A stretch of DNA of 64,000 nucleotides from Hyphomicrobiales bacterium. GTDB taxonomy: Bacteria > Pseudomonadota > Alphaproteobacteria > Rhizobiales > Rhizobiaceae. The stretch is taken from assembly GCA_900469345.1 (NCBI GenBank), contig UBWZ01000003.1, positions 1-64,000 of the forward strand, in the 5' to 3' direction. Below the pieces are notes generated by a model, which was not told the DNA's origin, did not search any database, and was given only the letters and a program-made list of their open reading frames with translations. A program made the position numbers and the translations under genes. Below, piece by piece: positions 17,351 through 28,653 of this stretch (position 1 is the stretch's first letter; each line of letters starts with the position of its first letter).

Positions 17351-18169
17351 TTACGAAAGCCCGAGCACGTCGAGCATGGAGTAGAGGCCGGGCTTGCTGC
17401 CACGGGCCCAAAGCGCCGCTGCAACGGCGCCGCGCGCAAAGATCGAACGGTCGCGGGCACTGTGCGACAGGGTAAGGAGTTCGCCTTCGCCGGCCAGGAT
17501 CACGGAATGGTCGCCGACCACCGAGCCGCCGCGCAGCGTCGCAAAGCCGATCGTGCCCACTTCGCGCGCCCCGGTATGGCCGTCGCGCACCCGCACCGAC
17601 TGGCTGGCAAGGTCGACGCCGCGACCCCGCGCCGCAGCCTCTCCGAGCAGAAGCGCGGTGCCCGAGGGCGCGTCGACCTTGTGCTTGTGGTGCATTTCGA
17701 CGATCTCGATGTCCCATCCCCTGGGCGGCAGTGCCTTGGCGGCCTGCTGCGTCAGGACGGACAGGAGATTGACCCCAAGGCTCATATTGCCGGACCGGAC
17801 GATGCGGGCGTGGCGGGCGGCGGCGTCGAATTTCGCTTCGTCGTCCGCCGAACAGCCTGTCGTGCCGATCACGTGGACGATGCGGGCCTGCGCCGCGAGC
17901 ACCGAAAACTCCACGCTGGCCGCCGGTGCCGTAAAGTCGAGAACGCCTTCGCTGTCCACGAAAGCCTGCAGGGGGTCGGTGGTGATTGCCACGCCGAGCG
18001 TGCCGGCACCCGCGATCTCGCCGGCATCCTTGCCGATGAAGGCCGATCCCTCGCGTTCGATCGCGGCATGAAGCGTCACGCCGTCGGTCTCCTGGATGAC
18101 GCGGATCAGCGTTTGTCCCATGCGGCCTGCCGCACCGACGACCACGAGCTTCATGTCTTGTGCGGCCAT
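17351..18169 (-). CDS. dapB: 4-hydroxy-tetrahydrodipicolinate reductase
   Basis: Second committed step of lysine/diaminopimelate synthesis. 272 aa. NAD(P)-binding [10 protein letters not shown] near residue 8, GTTG near the middle, and the active-site segment [19 protein letters not shown]. An alternative ATG five codons in (18154) is possible. It lies 17 bp after the ABC exporter gene. Confidence 0.97.
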   Translation of the reverse strand: MAAQDMKLVVVGAAGRMGQTLIRVIQETDGVTLHAAIEREGSAFIGKDAGEIAGAGTLGVAITTDPLQAFVDSEGVLDFTAPAASVEFSVLAAQARIVHVIGTTGCSADDEAKFDAAARHARIVRSGNMSLGVNLLSVLTQQAAKALPPRGWDIEIVEMHHKHKVDAPSGTALLLGEAAARGRGVDLASQSVRVRDGHTGAREVGTIGFATLRGGSVVGDHSVILAGEGELLTLSHSARDRSIFARGAVAAALWARGSKPGLYSMLDVLGLS

Positions 18170-18186
18170 GCGGCAGTCCCTTGCTG

Positions 18187-19968
18187 TCAGATTTCCACGC
18201 CGATCGACGGCGCCTGCAGATTGTTGAGGCGAGCGTAAAGCCCGTCCTTTCGCTGCGCAAGCACATCGTGGCTGCCTTCTTCCACGACGCGACCGTCATG
18301 CATGACGATGATCTTGTCGGCCTTGACGACGGTCGAGAGCCGGTGCGCGATGACGATGACCGTGCGGCCCCGCATGGCGACGTCGAGTGCCTTCTGCACG
18401 GCCGCCTCCGACTCGTTGTCGAGGGCGGAGGTCGCCTCGTCGAGGAGCAGGATCGGAGCATTGCGCACCAGCGCGCGGGCAATCGACAGCCTCTGCCGCT
18501 GTCCACCGGACAGGGTAACGCCGTTTTCACCGACGGGCGTATCATAGCCCTGCGGCTGCGCGAGGATGAAGTCGTGCGCATGGGCGAGCCTCGCCGCCTC
18601 CTCGACATCGGCGTCGCTGGCACTCGGAAGGCCGTAGCGGATATTGTCTCGGATGGAGCCTTCAAACAGATAGGGCTGCTGCGAAACATAGGCGAGCTGA
18701 CGCCGGAGGGAGACCTTGGTGACCTCCGCTATGTTCTGTCCGTCGATCAGGATCTGGCCCTCGGCCGGATCGTAGAAGCGCGGAATGAGGTTGATGATCG
18801 TCGATTTGCCGGCCCCCGAGGGCCCGACAAGCGCGGTCGTCCGACCGCCTTCGGCGACGAGGTTGAGCCCGCGCAGCACCGCGCCGCCACTGGCGTAGGA
18901 AAACACCACGTCGCGAAGCTCGACCCGCGCGTCGGTAATAACCAGGTCCTTGGCGCCGGGCGTCTCGCGCTGCGCCGGCTGCGTGTCCAGCAGCGCATAG
19001 ATCATCTGGGCGTTGACCACCGCACGGTCCAGCTGGACCTGAAGCTTGGCGAGCCGGCGCGCCGGGTCGTAGGCCATCAGCAGCGCCGTCACGAAGGCGA
19101 AGAAGGCGCCGGGCGGTACGTCGTTGTAGATCGACCGGAAGGCAGCATAGGCAAGCACGCTGGAAATCGCGAATCCGGCGAAGGTCTCGGTCAGCGGCGA
19201 CGTGCGCTCCGAAAGCCGCGCGATGCGGTTGGCTCGCCGCTCGGCGGTATCGATAATGCCGTTGACCTTGCGCTCGAGCTCCTGCTCCATCGTGAAGGCC
19301 TTGACGATGCCGATGCCCTGGATGGTTTCCTGCATGGCGCCGAGCACGCGGCTGTTGACCTCGACGGATTCACGGGTCGCCGCACGTAGCCGCTTGGACA
19401 CGTAGCGGAGTGCATAGAGGAGCGGCGGCGCCACGGCAAATACGATCAGCGACAGGACCCAGTCCTTCGTCACCATCACGCCGATCAGCGACAAAAGCGT
19501 CAGGAGGTCGCGGGCCGTCGACGTGACGGTAAGGTTCAGCACGTCTCGAATGCCGTTGACGTTCTGGCTGACCTGCGCCGCGAGATAGGCGGAGCGCGCC
19601 TCGGCGAAGTAGCCGACGGAAAGCGTCATCAGATGCGAGTAGAGCCGGCGCTGGTAGCGGGCGACGATATTGTTGCCGATCTTCGACAGCGTCACCGCCT
19701 GGCCGTAGGTCGCAAAACCGCGCAGGATGAAGGCAATCAGGATCGAGCCGCAGATCAGCCAGACCACGTCCGCACGACGGTTGGCAAACGCCTCGTTGAC
19801 GACCGACTCCATGATCCAGGCGGTAAACGCGGTCGAGAGGGCAACCACGATGAGACAGAAGATCGCGAAGGCGTAGCCGCGAATATGGTCGCGGCCGTTT
19901 TCGGCGATCACCCGTTTCAGCACGCTGACGACGGTGACGGAATCGACGTGCCTTTTGGTCTCTTTCAA
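18187..19968 (-). CDS. ABC exporter, fused membrane and ATPase domains (MsbA-like)
   Basis: Half-size exporter of 593 aa with six membrane segments at about residues 30-310 and a C-terminal ATPase domain. Walker A is GPSGAGKST, the signature [15 protein letters not shown], Walker [13 protein letters not shown] and the H-loop IAHRLST. Works as a homodimer or heterodimer in the inner membrane. The substrate cannot be told from sequence; lipid, glycan or multidrug export are all possible. The start is a TTG ([10 protein letters not shown]), with only a weak ribosome binding site. Neighbours are housekeeping genes (dapB, glk), which gives no clue to substrate. Confidence 0.92.
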   Translation of the reverse strand: MKETKRHVDSVTVVSVLKRVIAENGRDHIRGYAFAIFCLIVVALSTAFTAWIMESVVNEAFANRRADVVWLICGSILIAFILRGFATYGQAVTLSKIGNNIVARYQRRLYSHLMTLSVGYFAEARSAYLAAQVSQNVNGIRDVLNLTVTSTARDLLTLLSLIGVMVTKDWVLSLIVFAVAPPLLYALRYVSKRLRAATRESVEVNSRVLGAMQETIQGIGIVKAFTMEQELERKVNGIIDTAERRANRIARLSERTSPLTETFAGFAISSVLAYAAFRSIYNDVPPGAFFAFVTALLMAYDPARRLAKLQVQLDRAVVNAQMIYALLDTQPAQRETPGAKDLVITDARVELRDVVFSYASGGAVLRGLNLVAEGGRTTALVGPSGAGKSTIINLIPRFYDPAEGQILIDGQNIAEVTKVSLRRQLAYVSQQPYLFEGSIRDNIRYGLPSASDADVEEAARLAHAHDFILAQPQGYDTPVGENGVTLSGGQRQRLSIARALVRNAPILLLDEATSALDNESEAAVQKALDVAMRGRTVIVIAHRLSTVVKADKIIVMHDGRVVEEGSHDVLAQRKDGLYARLNNLQAPSIGVEI

Positions 19969-20087
19969 TCTGCTGTCCCGGTTTGGGCCTGACGGCCGGA
20001 GGAATTAGGCAGTGCCTATTAAACCTTTGCCGCATCCTTTGCCAACCGCGGCATCCTGATTAGCCGGGGCTGTTGCATTCGCGCATG

Positions 20088-21113
20088 TCAGGCCGACCGC
20101 CGCCATCGACGGCCCTCGGTCGAAATGCCATAGGCGGCAGGCTGGCGTGCAAAGCTTGCGAGGCCCGCAAGCGCGGCCTGCGGATGAATGACGACGAAGG
20201 TGGGGATCGTCTTCATCAGTGCCGAATGGGGCGCCTTGTCCTCAAACGCCTTGCGGAATTCGTCGCCCTTCAGCGCCGGAATGATCCTCTGCGAAATGCC
20301 GCCGGCGAGATAGACGCCGCCGCGCGCCATGAAGATCAGCGCCATGTCGCCGGCGAGCCGGCCGAGATAGGTGACGAACAGCGACAGCGTTTCGGCCGCC
20401 TGCTTGTTTTCGCCGCTGAGGCCATGGGCGGTGACGTCGGCGGGGATGCTCAGGACCGGTTCCAGGCCGTCCGCCAGGCAGATTGCCCGGTAGATGTTGA
20501 CGAGGCCGCGGCCGCACAGCAGCTGCTCGGCCGAGATGCGGCCTTCGATCGGCTCCAGGTGCGGAAAGATCTCGTAGTCTCGGGCCGAGCGCGGGCCGAC
20601 GTCCACATGGCCGCCTTCGCCCGGAACCGGGAACCAGGTGTCGCGCGCATGCACCAGACCGGCAACCCCGAGACCCGTGCCGGGGCCAAGCACGACCCGC
20701 GAGGCGACATGCGGCTCGCCGGCGGTACCAAGGCTTTCCTGATAGCGTGTCGGCAGGGTGGCGACGGCCAGCGCCTGCGCCTCGAAATCGTTGACGACCA
20801 GCACGTCCTCGAAACCGAGATCGCCGATCATCGTCTTCGGCCTGACCACCCAGTCGCAATTGGTAAGATCGATCTCGTCGCCATCGATCGGGCCGGCGAC
20901 GGCGAGGATGGCCGACAGCGGTCGAACGGCTGAAACCTCGAGCACCACCCGACGGATCGCGTCGTCGATGGTGGCGAAGTCCGCCGTCTGTACGGTCGGG
21001 AACTCGGTCGGTTCGGCTTCGGCATCCACGAGAATGGAGAAGCGGGCATTGGTGCCGCCGATGTCGCCGATCAGGATCGGGAACGGCATGGCGTGGAGAG
21101 AAGCGTCGGACAT
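20088..21113 (-). CDS. glk: glucokinase
   Basis: ATP-dependent phosphorylation of glucose, the entry to the Entner-Doudoroff pathway. 341 aa. Family motifs [14 protein letters not shown] near residue 13, [34 protein letters not shown] and [10 protein letters not shown] chose ATG 21113 ([12 protein letters not shown]) because residues upstream in the open frame are not family-like and overlap mgsA; ATG 21089 is an alternative. It lies 19 bp after mgsA, which suggests a small operon. Confidence 0.95.
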   Translation of the reverse strand: MSDASLHAMPFPILIGDIGGTNARFSILVDAEAEPTEFPTVQTADFATIDDAIRRVVLEVSAVRPLSAILAVAGPIDGDEIDLTNCDWVVRPKTMIGDLGFEDVLVVNDFEAQALAVATLPTRYQESLGTAGEPHVASRVVLGPGTGLGVAGLVHARDTWFPVPGEGGHVDVGPRSARDYEIFPHLEPIEGRISAEQLLCGRGLVNIYRAICLADGLEPVLSIPADVTAHGLSGENKQAAETLSLFVTYLGRLAGDMALIFMARGGVYLAGGISQRIIPALKGDEFRKAFEDKAPHSALMKTIPTFVVIHPQAALAGLASFARQPAAYGISTEGRRWRRSA

Positions 21114-21132
21114 GGCGCGGATGCAATCCTTC

Positions 21133-21507
21133 CTATTGGAAGTCGATGAACTTGTCGGCGGTGGCGCGGTTGAGCGCCATGGGAATATCGTAGACCGTGG
21201 CAAGCCGGGTCAGTGCCTTGACGTCGACGTCATGCGGCAGGGCGCTCAGCGGATCGATGAAGAAGATCAGCATATCGACCTCCCCCGTGGCGATCATGGC
21301 GCCGATCTGCTGGTCGCCGCCGAGCGGGCCGCTCTTCAGACGCAGCACCTCTAGATCCGGACAGGCGTCCTGGACGCGGCCGCCGGTGGTGCCTGTGGCG
21401 ACCAGCCGGAAGCGCGACAGCGATGCCTGGTGCCGGCGGGCGAATTCGGCCATCTCGTCCTTTTTCTGGTCATGCGCGATGAGGGCAATGCAGGGTGGGA
21501 CAGACAT
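21133..21507 (-). CDS. mgsA: methylglyoxal synthase
   Basis: Converts dihydroxyacetone phosphate to methylglyoxal and phosphate, a bypass when sugar phosphates accumulate. 124 aa. Active-site and phosphate-binding residues are visible in [13 protein letters not shown] (His and Lys), [10 protein letters not shown] (catalytic Asp) and [13 protein letters not shown] (His). Pairing with glk makes physiological sense, since mgsA relieves excess glycolytic flux. Confidence 0.95.
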   Translation of the reverse strand: MSVPPCIALIAHDQKKDEMAEFARRHQASLSRFRLVATGTTGGRVQDACPDLEVLRLKSGPLGGDQQIGAMIATGEVDMLIFFIDPLSALPHDVDVKALTRLATVYDIPMALNRATADKFIDFQ

Positions 21508-21573
21508 CGAAATTCCTAGCCAGACACTCTACCGGTTTCTGCTGGCCTTCTAACCTGCCCGTGATCGCTTGGA

Positions 21574-21604
21574 AAGGTGGGATGCGCGGAAACTCCGCGG
21601 CACC
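21574..21604 (-). terminator. hairpin after mepA
   Basis: Imperfect stem: outer arms AGGTG/CACCT and inner arms CGCGG/CCGCG around an AAACT loop, with small internal bulges. TTTCC follows on the minus strand. It lies between the end of mepA and the start of mgsA. Confidence 0.4.
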
Positions 21605-21607
21605 TCT

Positions 21608-22654
21608 CTAGGGCTGCGGCCTCTGCTTGGGCAGCGGCACGTCGGCCGGCGGCGCAACCGTTGCCTTGTCGATGCTCCTTGCGGCAGCCGGTACCGGCGG
21701 CTCGTCGGAATAGGCCATGGCGCTGCCGCCATAGGTCGCCTCGGCCTCGGAGCGGGCAGGGGCTGCAAGAATGGCGGCGCAGGCCTTGGGAAGGTCGGAC
21801 AGCATGACCTGCCGCGGCTTCACCGGCTTCTTGTTCGGGTCGGGCTTCGGTGGCGGCGCCCAGGGCTCCTTGGTGAACCACCAGGCGAAGGCCTTGCTGT
21901 TGCAGTCGTCGCTGGTCGGCGTGTCGGCCTGCTTCTGGCAGGTCGAAGAGCCGGGCGGGCAGGACAGCCGGACGTGGAAATGCTCGTCATGGCCGTAGAC
22001 GGGGCGCACCTTGCCGAGCAGGCTGCGGTCGCCGGTCCAGGTCTCGCAAAGCTTCTTCTTGATCCCCGGATTGACGAACACGCGTTCGACCTGCGGATAG
22101 CTGGCCGCCTGCATGATCAGCCTGGCATGCGTATTGCTCCAGCGCCTGTTATCAACGGTCAGGAACTTGCTCTTGTCGAGCATGGAGGTGAAGGGCAGGT
22201 CCTCGCGCTGCTGCACGCTCAGCGGCTGGGCCGGCTTGGGCGTGAACCAGATGTCGGCATCGAGCCCGATCTGGTGCGAGGCATGGCCGGTGATCATCGG
22301 CCCGCCACGCGGCTGCGAAATGTCGCCGACCAGAATGCCCGATCCCCAGCCGAGCCGGGCGGCATCGCGGGAAAAGGTTTCGAGGAAGCCGATCATTGCC
22401 GGGTTCCCCCAGCGGCGGTTGCGCGACAAGCGCATGGCCTGCCAGGTCGGCCCGTCCGTGGGCAGTGCCACCGCGCCTGCCATGCAGCCCTTGGCGTAGA
22501 AGCCGAGCGGCGCCGGGTCCGATTGCGTCGGCAGCCTGACCGCCCCGAACAGCTGCTTTGCCGGCGTGGCGTCCTGTGCCCGTGCCAAGCCGGTGCCGCC
22601 AATGGCCAGCGCCAGGGTTGCCGCTGCCAATGTAAATCCTGAAGTCGCTCTCAT
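21608..22654 (-). CDS. mepA: penicillin-insensitive murein endopeptidase
   Basis: Periplasmic zinc endopeptidase that cleaves peptidoglycan cross-links (peptidase family M74). 348 aa with signal peptide MRATSGFTLAAATLALAIGG ending near ARA-QD. Zinc ligands are in GHASHQIGLDADIW (His and Asp) and GHDEHFHVRL (His). Cysteines in the mature part (KKLCETW, RLSCPPGSSTC, SDDCNS) suggest disulfides. The C-terminal 70 residues are Pro/Ala-rich. Start ATG 22654 was chosen because the signal peptide begins there; in-frame starts at 22672 and 22729 exist. Confidence 0.94.
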   Translation of the reverse strand: MRATSGFTLAAATLALAIGGTGLARAQDATPAKQLFGAVRLPTQSDPAPLGFYAKGCMAGAVALPTDGPTWQAMRLSRNRRWGNPAMIGFLETFSRDAARLGWGSGILVGDISQPRGGPMITGHASHQIGLDADIWFTPKPAQPLSVQQREDLPFTSMLDKSKFLTVDNRRWSNTHARLIMQAASYPQVERVFVNPGIKKKLCETWTGDRSLLGKVRPVYGHDEHFHVRLSCPPGSSTCQKQADTPTSDDCNSKAFAWWFTKEPWAPPPKPDPNKKPVKPRQVMLSDLPKACAAILAAPARSEAEATYGGSAMAYSDEPPVPAAARSIDKATVAPPADVPLPKQRPQP

Positions 22655-22815
22655 GCATGCCCGCCAAATCATCTGAAGCCGCAGTCTAGTGACAAATGCG
22701 GGCTTGGTGAATTGCAGATATGTGTCCACAGATAAGACGGTTGTGAGGCACGGCTCCTGTTTTTCGCCGCCTTTTGCCCTATGCTCGGCGCTCCAGGATC
22801 GTGGAAGGAGTTGGA

Positions 22816-24654
22816 ATGATTGTCAGTCGCCTCGTTTCGGGTTTCTCGCTTGCCATTGCGGCGGCCCTGTTCGGCACCGGCCCATCGCAGGCGCAGGAAC
22901 CGCAATGGCGGCATGGCATTGCCGTCATCGGCGAGCTGAAGATGCCGGCGGACTTCAAGCAGTTTGCCTACGTCAATCCGGATGCGCCCAAGTCTGGTGA
23001 GCTGCGGCTGGCGGACGAGGGCACCTTCGACAACCTGAATTCGGTCGTCGACAGGGGCGCTGTCGCGTCCGGGCTCCCGTTCATCTACGATACGCTGATG
23101 AAGAAGTCGGAAGACGAGGTGTTCGGCACCTATGGCCTTCTGGCCGAAGCGGTGTCCTATCCGGATGACGTTTCGTCGGCCACCTTCCGGCTCCGGCCGG
23201 AGGCGAAATGGGCGGACGGGCAGCCGGTGACGCCGGAAGACGTGATCTTCAGCCTGGACGCGTTCAAAGAACACAGCGCCATGTATTCGGGCTATTACCG
23301 CCACGTCACCGCTGCCGAAAAGACCGGCGAGCGTGAGGTGACCTTCCGCTTCGACGAAAAGAACAACCGCGAGCTTCCATCGATCGTCGGCGACTTCCCG
23401 ATCCTGCCGAAGCACTGGTGGCAGGGCAAGGATGCGCAGGGCAAGCCGCGCGACATATCGCGCACCACGCTCGAGCTGCCGCTCGGCTCGGGCCCCTACA
23501 AGCTCGCCGCAGTCCAGCCCGGATCCACCCTTCGCTACGAGCTGCGCGACGACTATTGGGGCAAGGATCTGCCGGTCAACCGCGGCCAGTATAACTTCCG
23601 CACTATCAGCTATACCTACTTTTCCGATGCCGACGTCGAGTTCGAGGCGTTCCGCGCCGGCAATGTCGACTACCGGCAGGAAAACAGCTCCAGCCGCTGG
23701 GCCACCCGCTACGATTTCGACGCGGTAAAGGATGGCCGCATCACGAAGGAAGCGCTGACCAACCCCTTCAAGGCAACCGGCATCATGCAGGCCATGGTGC
23801 CGAACCTGCGCCGCGACCTTTTCAAGGATGCGCGCGTCCGCGAGGCGTTGAATTATGCCTTCGACTTCGAGAGCATGAACCGCGACCTTGCCTATGGCGG
23901 CCTCAAGCGTGTCGACAGCTTCTTCTGGGGCACGGAGCTCGCCTCGTCCGGCCTGCCGCAGGGCAAGGAGCTCGAGATCCTGCAGGGGCTGAAGGACAAG
24001 CTGCCGCCGCAGGTGTTCACCACCCCCTATGTCAATCCCGTCGGCGGTGATCCCAACAAGGTTCGGGACAACCTGCGCACGGCGATCGGGCTTCTGAAGC
24101 AGGCTGGCTGGGAGCTGAAGGGCAACCGCATGGTCAACGCCAAGACCGGCCAGCCGATGAGCTTTGAAATCCTGCTGAGCAGCGCGTCGCAGGAGCGCTC
24201 CGTCAACCCGTTCGTTGCCAGCCTGAAGAAGATCGGCATCGAGGCCCGCATCCGGACCGTGGATGCCTCCCAGTACGTCAATCGCACCCGCAGCTTCGAC
24301 TATGATGTCATCTGGGCGGTCTGGGCGGAAACCATGAACCCGGGCAACGAACAGGCGGAATACTGGGGCTCAAAGTCCGCGCAGCGGCAGGGATCGCGCA
24401 ATTACGCCGGTATCGCCGACCCGGCCGTCGACGCGCTGATCGCCAGGATCACATCTGCGGCCGATCGCGACGAACAGGTGGCCGGGGTAAAGGCACTCGA
24501 CCGCGTCCTGCTCGCCAACCATTTCGTGGTGCCGTTGTTCTATTCCGGCGAAGCCAAGATCGCCTACTGGAACCGCATCACCCGTCCCCAGACACTGCCT
24601 GAATTCGGCACCGGCTTCCCCGATAGCTGGTGGTCGAAGCAGGCAGCCAAGTGA
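22816..24654 (+). CDS. yejA: YejA-type peptide ABC transporter substrate-binding protein
   Basis: Periplasmic binding protein of the YejABEF importer, which takes up microcin C-like and other peptides; in rhizobia this system affects sensitivity to host antimicrobial peptides (family knowledge). 612 aa with a signal peptide of about 26 residues ending ...SQA-QE. SBP family 5 features: LRPEAKWADGQPVTPEDVIFS near residue 125 and PFKATGIMQAMVPNLRR. The mature start PQWRHGIAVIGELK and C-terminal FPDSWWSK are typical of the YejA group. Start ATG 22816 follows GGAG at seven bases. First gene of yejA-B-E-F. Confidence 0.92.
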   Translation: MIVSRLVSGFSLAIAAALFGTGPSQAQEPQWRHGIAVIGELKMPADFKQFAYVNPDAPKSGELRLADEGTFDNLNSVVDRGAVASGLPFIYDTLMKKSEDEVFGTYGLLAEAVSYPDDVSSATFRLRPEAKWADGQPVTPEDVIFSLDAFKEHSAMYSGYYRHVTAAEKTGEREVTFRFDEKNNRELPSIVGDFPILPKHWWQGKDAQGKPRDISRTTLELPLGSGPYKLAAVQPGSTLRYELRDDYWGKDLPVNRGQYNFRTISYTYFSDADVEFEAFRAGNVDYRQENSSSRWATRYDFDAVKDGRITKEALTNPFKATGIMQAMVPNLRRDLFKDARVREALNYAFDFESMNRDLAYGGLKRVDSFFWGTELASSGLPQGKELEILQGLKDKLPPQVFTTPYVNPVGGDPNKVRDNLRTAIGLLKQAGWELKGNRMVNAKTGQPMSFEILLSSASQERSVNPFVASLKKIGIEARIRTVDASQYVNRTRSFDYDVIWAVWAETMNPGNEQAEYWGSKSAQRQGSRNYAGIADPAVDALIARITSAADRDEQVAGVKALDRVLLANHFVVPLFYSGEAKIAYWNRITRPQTLPEFGTGFPDSWWSKQAAK

Positions 24655-24779
24655 GGCTTGCGCGGCCGCCACGCAACTGGTCCAAATGGCAAAATGATTC
24701 GCACGCAATGGGGAAAACGGCTTTTGGTCTTCGCTGAGAAAAACGCAGGACGGTCAGCGACACGCGTCGGAGCCTTTTG

Positions 24780-25859
24780 ATGGGCGCCTATATCCTGCGC
24801 CGCATTCTGCTGATGATCCCGACCATCATCGGCATCATGGCGATTTCCTTCGTGATCGTGCAGTTTGCGCCCGGTGGCCCGGTGGAGCAGGTGATTGCCC
24901 AGATCCAGGGCCAGGACAGCGGCGACCGCCTGTCCGGCAGCACCGACATGGCCAACCAGGGCGGTGGCGAGGACAGCCGCTATCGCGGTGCCCAGGGGCT
25001 CGACCCGGATCTCGTCAAGAAGCTCGAAAAGCAGTTTGGCTTCGACAAGCCGCCGCTCACTCGCTTCCTGCAGATGATGTGGAACTACATCCGCTTCGAT
25101 TTCGGCGAGAGCTTCTTCCGCAATACGCCGGTGCTGGACCTCATCATCGACAAGATGCCGGTCTCGATCTCGCTCGGCGTCTGGATCCTGTTGGCCTCAT
25201 ACCTGATCTCGATCCCGCTCGGGATCCGCAAGGCCGTCACCGACGGCTCCACCTTCGACGTGTGGACCTCCGGCATCATCGTTGTCGGATATGCGGTGCC
25301 GAGCTTTCTGTTCGGCATCCTCCTGATCGTGCTCTTTGCCGGCGGCTCCTTCTTCGACTGGTTCCCCTTGCGCGGCCTGGTATCGGACAATTTCGCCGAT
25401 CTCACCTGGTGGCAGAAGATCGGCGACTATATCTGGCACCTGACCCTGCCGCTGATCGCCATGGCGCTGTCGGCCTTCGCCACCACCACGCTGCTGACGA
25501 AAAACTCCTTCATCGACGAGATCAGGAAGCAGTATGTGACCACCGCCCGGGCCAAGGGCCTGTCGGAACGTCAGGTGCTCTACGGCCACGTCTTCAGAAA
25601 CGCCATGCTGATCGTCATCGCCGGGTTTCCGAGCGCCTTCATCTCGGCCTTCTTCACCGGCTCGCTGTTGATCGAGAACATCTTCTCGCTGGATGGCCTG
25701 GGGCGCCTCGGCTACGAATCGATCGTCCGGCGCGATTATCCCATCGTCTTCGGCACGCTCTTCATCTTCTCGCTGCTGGGGCTGGTCGTGAACCTGGTCT
25801 CCGACCTCATCTACACCTGGATCGATCCGCGCATCGACTTCGAGCGGAGGGACGTCTGA
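24780..25859 (+). CDS. yejB: peptide ABC transporter permease YejB
   Basis: Inner-membrane permease, 359 aa. First membrane segment at about 7-30, then a polar periplasmic loop of about 110 residues containing [12 protein letters not shown], and five further segments. The EAA loop is in [28 protein letters not shown] 24780 has GGAG seven bases upstream; a TTG directly before it is not needed. A 125-bp gap separates it from yejA. Confidence 0.94.
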   Translation: MGAYILRRILLMIPTIIGIMAISFVIVQFAPGGPVEQVIAQIQGQDSGDRLSGSTDMANQGGGEDSRYRGAQGLDPDLVKKLEKQFGFDKPPLTRFLQMMWNYIRFDFGESFFRNTPVLDLIIDKMPVSISLGVWILLASYLISIPLGIRKAVTDGSTFDVWTSGIIVVGYAVPSFLFGILLIVLFAGGSFFDWFPLRGLVSDNFADLTWWQKIGDYIWHLTLPLIAMALSAFATTTLLTKNSFIDEIRKQYVTTARAKGLSERQVLYGHVFRNAMLIVIAGFPSAFISAFFTGSLLIENIFSLDGLGRLGYESIVRRDYPIVFGTLFIFSLLGLVVNLVSDLIYTWIDPRIDFERRDV

Positions 25860-27004
25860 TGGAGGCATCCGCCGCAACGCCGCTGGCCGAGGCGCCGCCG
25901 CAGAGGCGTCCATGGATCACCCCGACCAATCGCCGCCGGCTGTCCAATTTCCGCGCCAACGGACGGGGCTTCTGGTCGTTCTGGTTGTTCATGGTGCTGT
26001 TCGTGCTCAGCCTGTTTGCCGAATTCATCGCCAATGACCGGCCGATCGTTGCGTCCTACAAGGGCGAAATCCTCTATCCCGTCTTCGTCGACTATCCTGA
26101 GGAGAAATTCGGCGGCTTCCTCGCCACGACCGATTACCGTTCCGACTATATCCGGGACGAGATCGAGGCGAACGGCTGGATGGTCTGGCCGCCGATCCGA
26201 TATTCCTATCAGACGGTCAACTCCAACATCCCGCATTCGGCGCCCACCAAGCCCTTCTGGATGATGGACAAGGCCGAGCGCTGCGCCGGCTATGCGCTGA
26301 AGGGCGACGATCCGAACTGCATCACGGGAAACCTCAACTGGCTCGGCACCGACGACCAGGCGCGCGACGTCATGGCCCGCATGATCTACGGCTTTCGTCT
26401 CTCGGTCCTGTTCGGCCTTGCGCTGACCATCTGCTCGGCGGTCATCGGCATCGGCGCCGGCGCGGTGCAGGGTTATTTCGGCGGCTGGACCGATCTCCTG
26501 ATGCAGCGCTTCATCGAGATCTGGTCGGCCATGCCGGTTCTTTACATCCTGCTCATCATCGCCTCGATCCTGCCGCCAGGCTTCTTCATCCTGCTCGGCA
26601 TCCTGCTTCTCTTTTCCTGGGTCAGCCTGGTCGGCGTGGTGCGGGCCGAATTCCTGCGCGCCCGCAATTTTGAATATGTCAGGGCCGCGCGCGCACTCGG
26701 CGTCGGCAACCTCACCATCATGTCGCGCCACCTGCTGCCCAACGCCATGGTCGCAACGCTCACCTTCATGCCCTTCATCCTTTCGGGCTCGATCGCAACC
26801 CTGACCTCGCTGGACTTCCTTGGCTTCGGCATGCCGCCCGGCTCGCCGTCGCTGGGCGAAATGATCCAGCAGGGCAAGAACAACCTGCAGGCGCCGTGGC
26901 TCGGCTTCACGGCCTTCTTCACCATGTCGATCATGCTGTCGCTGCTGATCTTCATCGGGGAGGCGGTCCGCGATGCCTTCGACCCCAGAAAGACGTTCGG
27001 GTGA
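25859..27004 (+). CDS. yejE: peptide ABC transporter permease YejE
   Basis: Second inner-membrane permease of the Yej importer, 381 aa. N-terminal cytoplasmic region to about residue 38, membrane segment 40-58, then a periplasmic loop of about 120 residues with two cysteines (ERCAGY and DPNCITGN), then five membrane segments. The coupling loop is YVRAARALGVGNLTIMSRHLLPN. The ATG shares one base with the yejB stop (TGATG), which fixes the start; the open frame upstream of it reads through yejB out of phase. Confidence 0.94.
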   Translation: MEASAATPLAEAPPQRRPWITPTNRRRLSNFRANGRGFWSFWLFMVLFVLSLFAEFIANDRPIVASYKGEILYPVFVDYPEEKFGGFLATTDYRSDYIRDEIEANGWMVWPPIRYSYQTVNSNIPHSAPTKPFWMMDKAERCAGYALKGDDPNCITGNLNWLGTDDQARDVMARMIYGFRLSVLFGLALTICSAVIGIGAGAVQGYFGGWTDLLMQRFIEIWSAMPVLYILLIIASILPPGFFILLGILLLFSWVSLVGVVRAEFLRARNFEYVRAARALGVGNLTIMSRHLLPNAMVATLTFMPFILSGSIATLTSLDFLGFGMPPGSPSLGEMIQQGKNNLQAPWLGFTAFFTMSIMLSLLIFIGEAVRDAFDPRKTFG

Positions 27005-27008
27005 GGCC

Positions 27009-28637
27009 ATGACGCAACCGCTGCTTTCGATCCGCGATCTCTCCGTCTCCTTCCACCAGGGCGGCAATACCAGCCTTGCCGTCGACCGGGTCTCCTTTGA
27101 CATCCTGCCGGGCGAGGTCATGGCCCTGGTTGGCGAATCCGGCTCGGGCAAGTCGGTGACCGCCAACTCCATCCTGAAGCTTCTGCCTTACCCGGCGGCG
27201 AGCCACCCGTCGGGCGAGATCCTGTTCGAGGGGCGGGATCTCCTCAAGGCGAGCGAGCCGGACCTGCGCCGCGTGCGCGGCGATTACATCACCATGATCT
27301 TCCAGGAGCCGATGACCTCGCTCAACCCGCTCCACACCGTGGAGCGGCAGGTGGGCGAGATCCTTGGCCTCCACAAGGGCATATCCGGTCCGGCTGCGCG
27401 CAGCCGCACGCTGGAACTTCTGAACCAGGTCGGCATCCGCGAGCCGGAAAAGCGTCTCTCCGCTTTCCCTCACGAGCTTTCCGGCGGACAGCGGCAGCGC
27501 GTCATGATCGCCATGGCGCTCGCCAACCGCCCCAAGCTGCTGATTGCCGACGAGCCGACAACGGCGCTGGATGTCACGGTCCAGGCACAGATCCTCGAGC
27601 TCCTGAAGGAGCTCAAGGGCCAGCATGGCATGTCGATGCTGTTCATCACCCACGACCTCGGCATCGTGCGCAAGTTCGCCGACCGCGTCTGCGTCATGAC
27701 CAAGGGCAAGATCGTCGAGACCGGCACGGTCGAGGACGTTTTCACCAGCCCACAGCATTCCTATACCCGCCATCTTCTCGGCTCCGAGCCGCGCGGCGAA
27801 CCGCCGATGGTCGATCCGCAGAGCCCGGTGGTGATGGAAGGCAAGGACATCCGCGTCTGGTTTCCCATCAAGGCCGGCTTCATGCGCCGCGTGGTCGATC
27901 ACGTAAAAGCCGTCGACGGTGTCAATCTCACGCTGCGCGCCGGTCAGACGCTCGGGGTCGTCGGAGAGTCGGGCTCGGGCAAGACCACGCTCGGGCTGGC
28001 GCTGGCACGCCTGATCGCCTCCAGCGGCCGCATTGTCTTCATCGGCAACGAGATCGAGAACTATACCTTCCGCCAGATGCGCCCGCTGCGCGATCGGCTC
28101 CAGGTCGTCTTCCAGGATCCGTTCGGCTCCCTCAGCCCGCGCATGTCGGTCGGCGATATCATCGCCGAGGGACTGAAGGTCCACGAAAGAGCCCTTTCCG
28201 CCGATGAGCGCGACGCGCGGGTCGCCTGGGCGTTGACGGAGGTCGGGCTTGATCCGGCCACCCGCTGGCGCTATCCGCACGAGTTCTCTGGCGGCCAGAG
28301 GCAGCGCATCGCGATTGCCCGTGCCATGGTGCTGAAGCCACGCTTCGTGATGCTCGACGAGCCCACATCCGCCCTCGACATGACCGTCCAGGCGCAGGTG
28401 GTGGATCTGTTGCGCGACCTGCAGAACAAGCACAAGCTCGCCTACCTGTTCATCAGCCACGACTTGCGGGTGGTGAAGGCGCTTGCCAACCACGTCATCG
28501 TCATGCGTTTGGGCAAGGTGGTGGAGGAGGGGCCGGCGGAGCAGATCTTCCGCGCGCCGCAGCAGGATTACACGCGTGCGCTGATGGCTGCCGCCTTCAA
28601 TCTGGAAGCCGTCGAGCACGGCGGCGTTCACCAATAA
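27009..28637 (+). CDS. yejF: peptide ABC transporter double ATPase YejF
   Basis: Energises the Yej importer. 542 aa with two ABC ATPase domains. Domain 1 has Walker A GESGSGKS, signature [15 protein letters not shown] and Walker [13 protein letters not shown]. Domain 2, from about residue 275, has [23 protein letters not shown] and [12 protein letters not shown]. Start ATG 27009 is four bases after the yejE stop with GAGG close by; ATG 26973 inside yejE is not favoured. Confidence 0.95.
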   Translation: MTQPLLSIRDLSVSFHQGGNTSLAVDRVSFDILPGEVMALVGESGSGKSVTANSILKLLPYPAASHPSGEILFEGRDLLKASEPDLRRVRGDYITMIFQEPMTSLNPLHTVERQVGEILGLHKGISGPAARSRTLELLNQVGIREPEKRLSAFPHELSGGQRQRVMIAMALANRPKLLIADEPTTALDVTVQAQILELLKELKGQHGMSMLFITHDLGIVRKFADRVCVMTKGKIVETGTVEDVFTSPQHSYTRHLLGSEPRGEPPMVDPQSPVVMEGKDIRVWFPIKAGFMRRVVDHVKAVDGVNLTLRAGQTLGVVGESGSGKTTLGLALARLIASSGRIVFIGNEIENYTFRQMRPLRDRLQVVFQDPFGSLSPRMSVGDIIAEGLKVHERALSADERDARVAWALTEVGLDPATRWRYPHEFSGGQRQRIAIARAMVLKPRFVMLDEPTSALDMTVQAQVVDLLRDLQNKHKLAYLFISHDLRVVKALANHVIVMRLGKVVEEGPAEQIFRAPQQDYTRALMAAAFNLEAVEHGGVHQ

Positions 28638-28653
28638 ACAGTGAGGATCAGTC

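Noticed and set aside
25079..25858. extension of YejE through yejB
   Set aside because: Out-of-phase translation of yejB; ATG 25859 gives the family-typical start.
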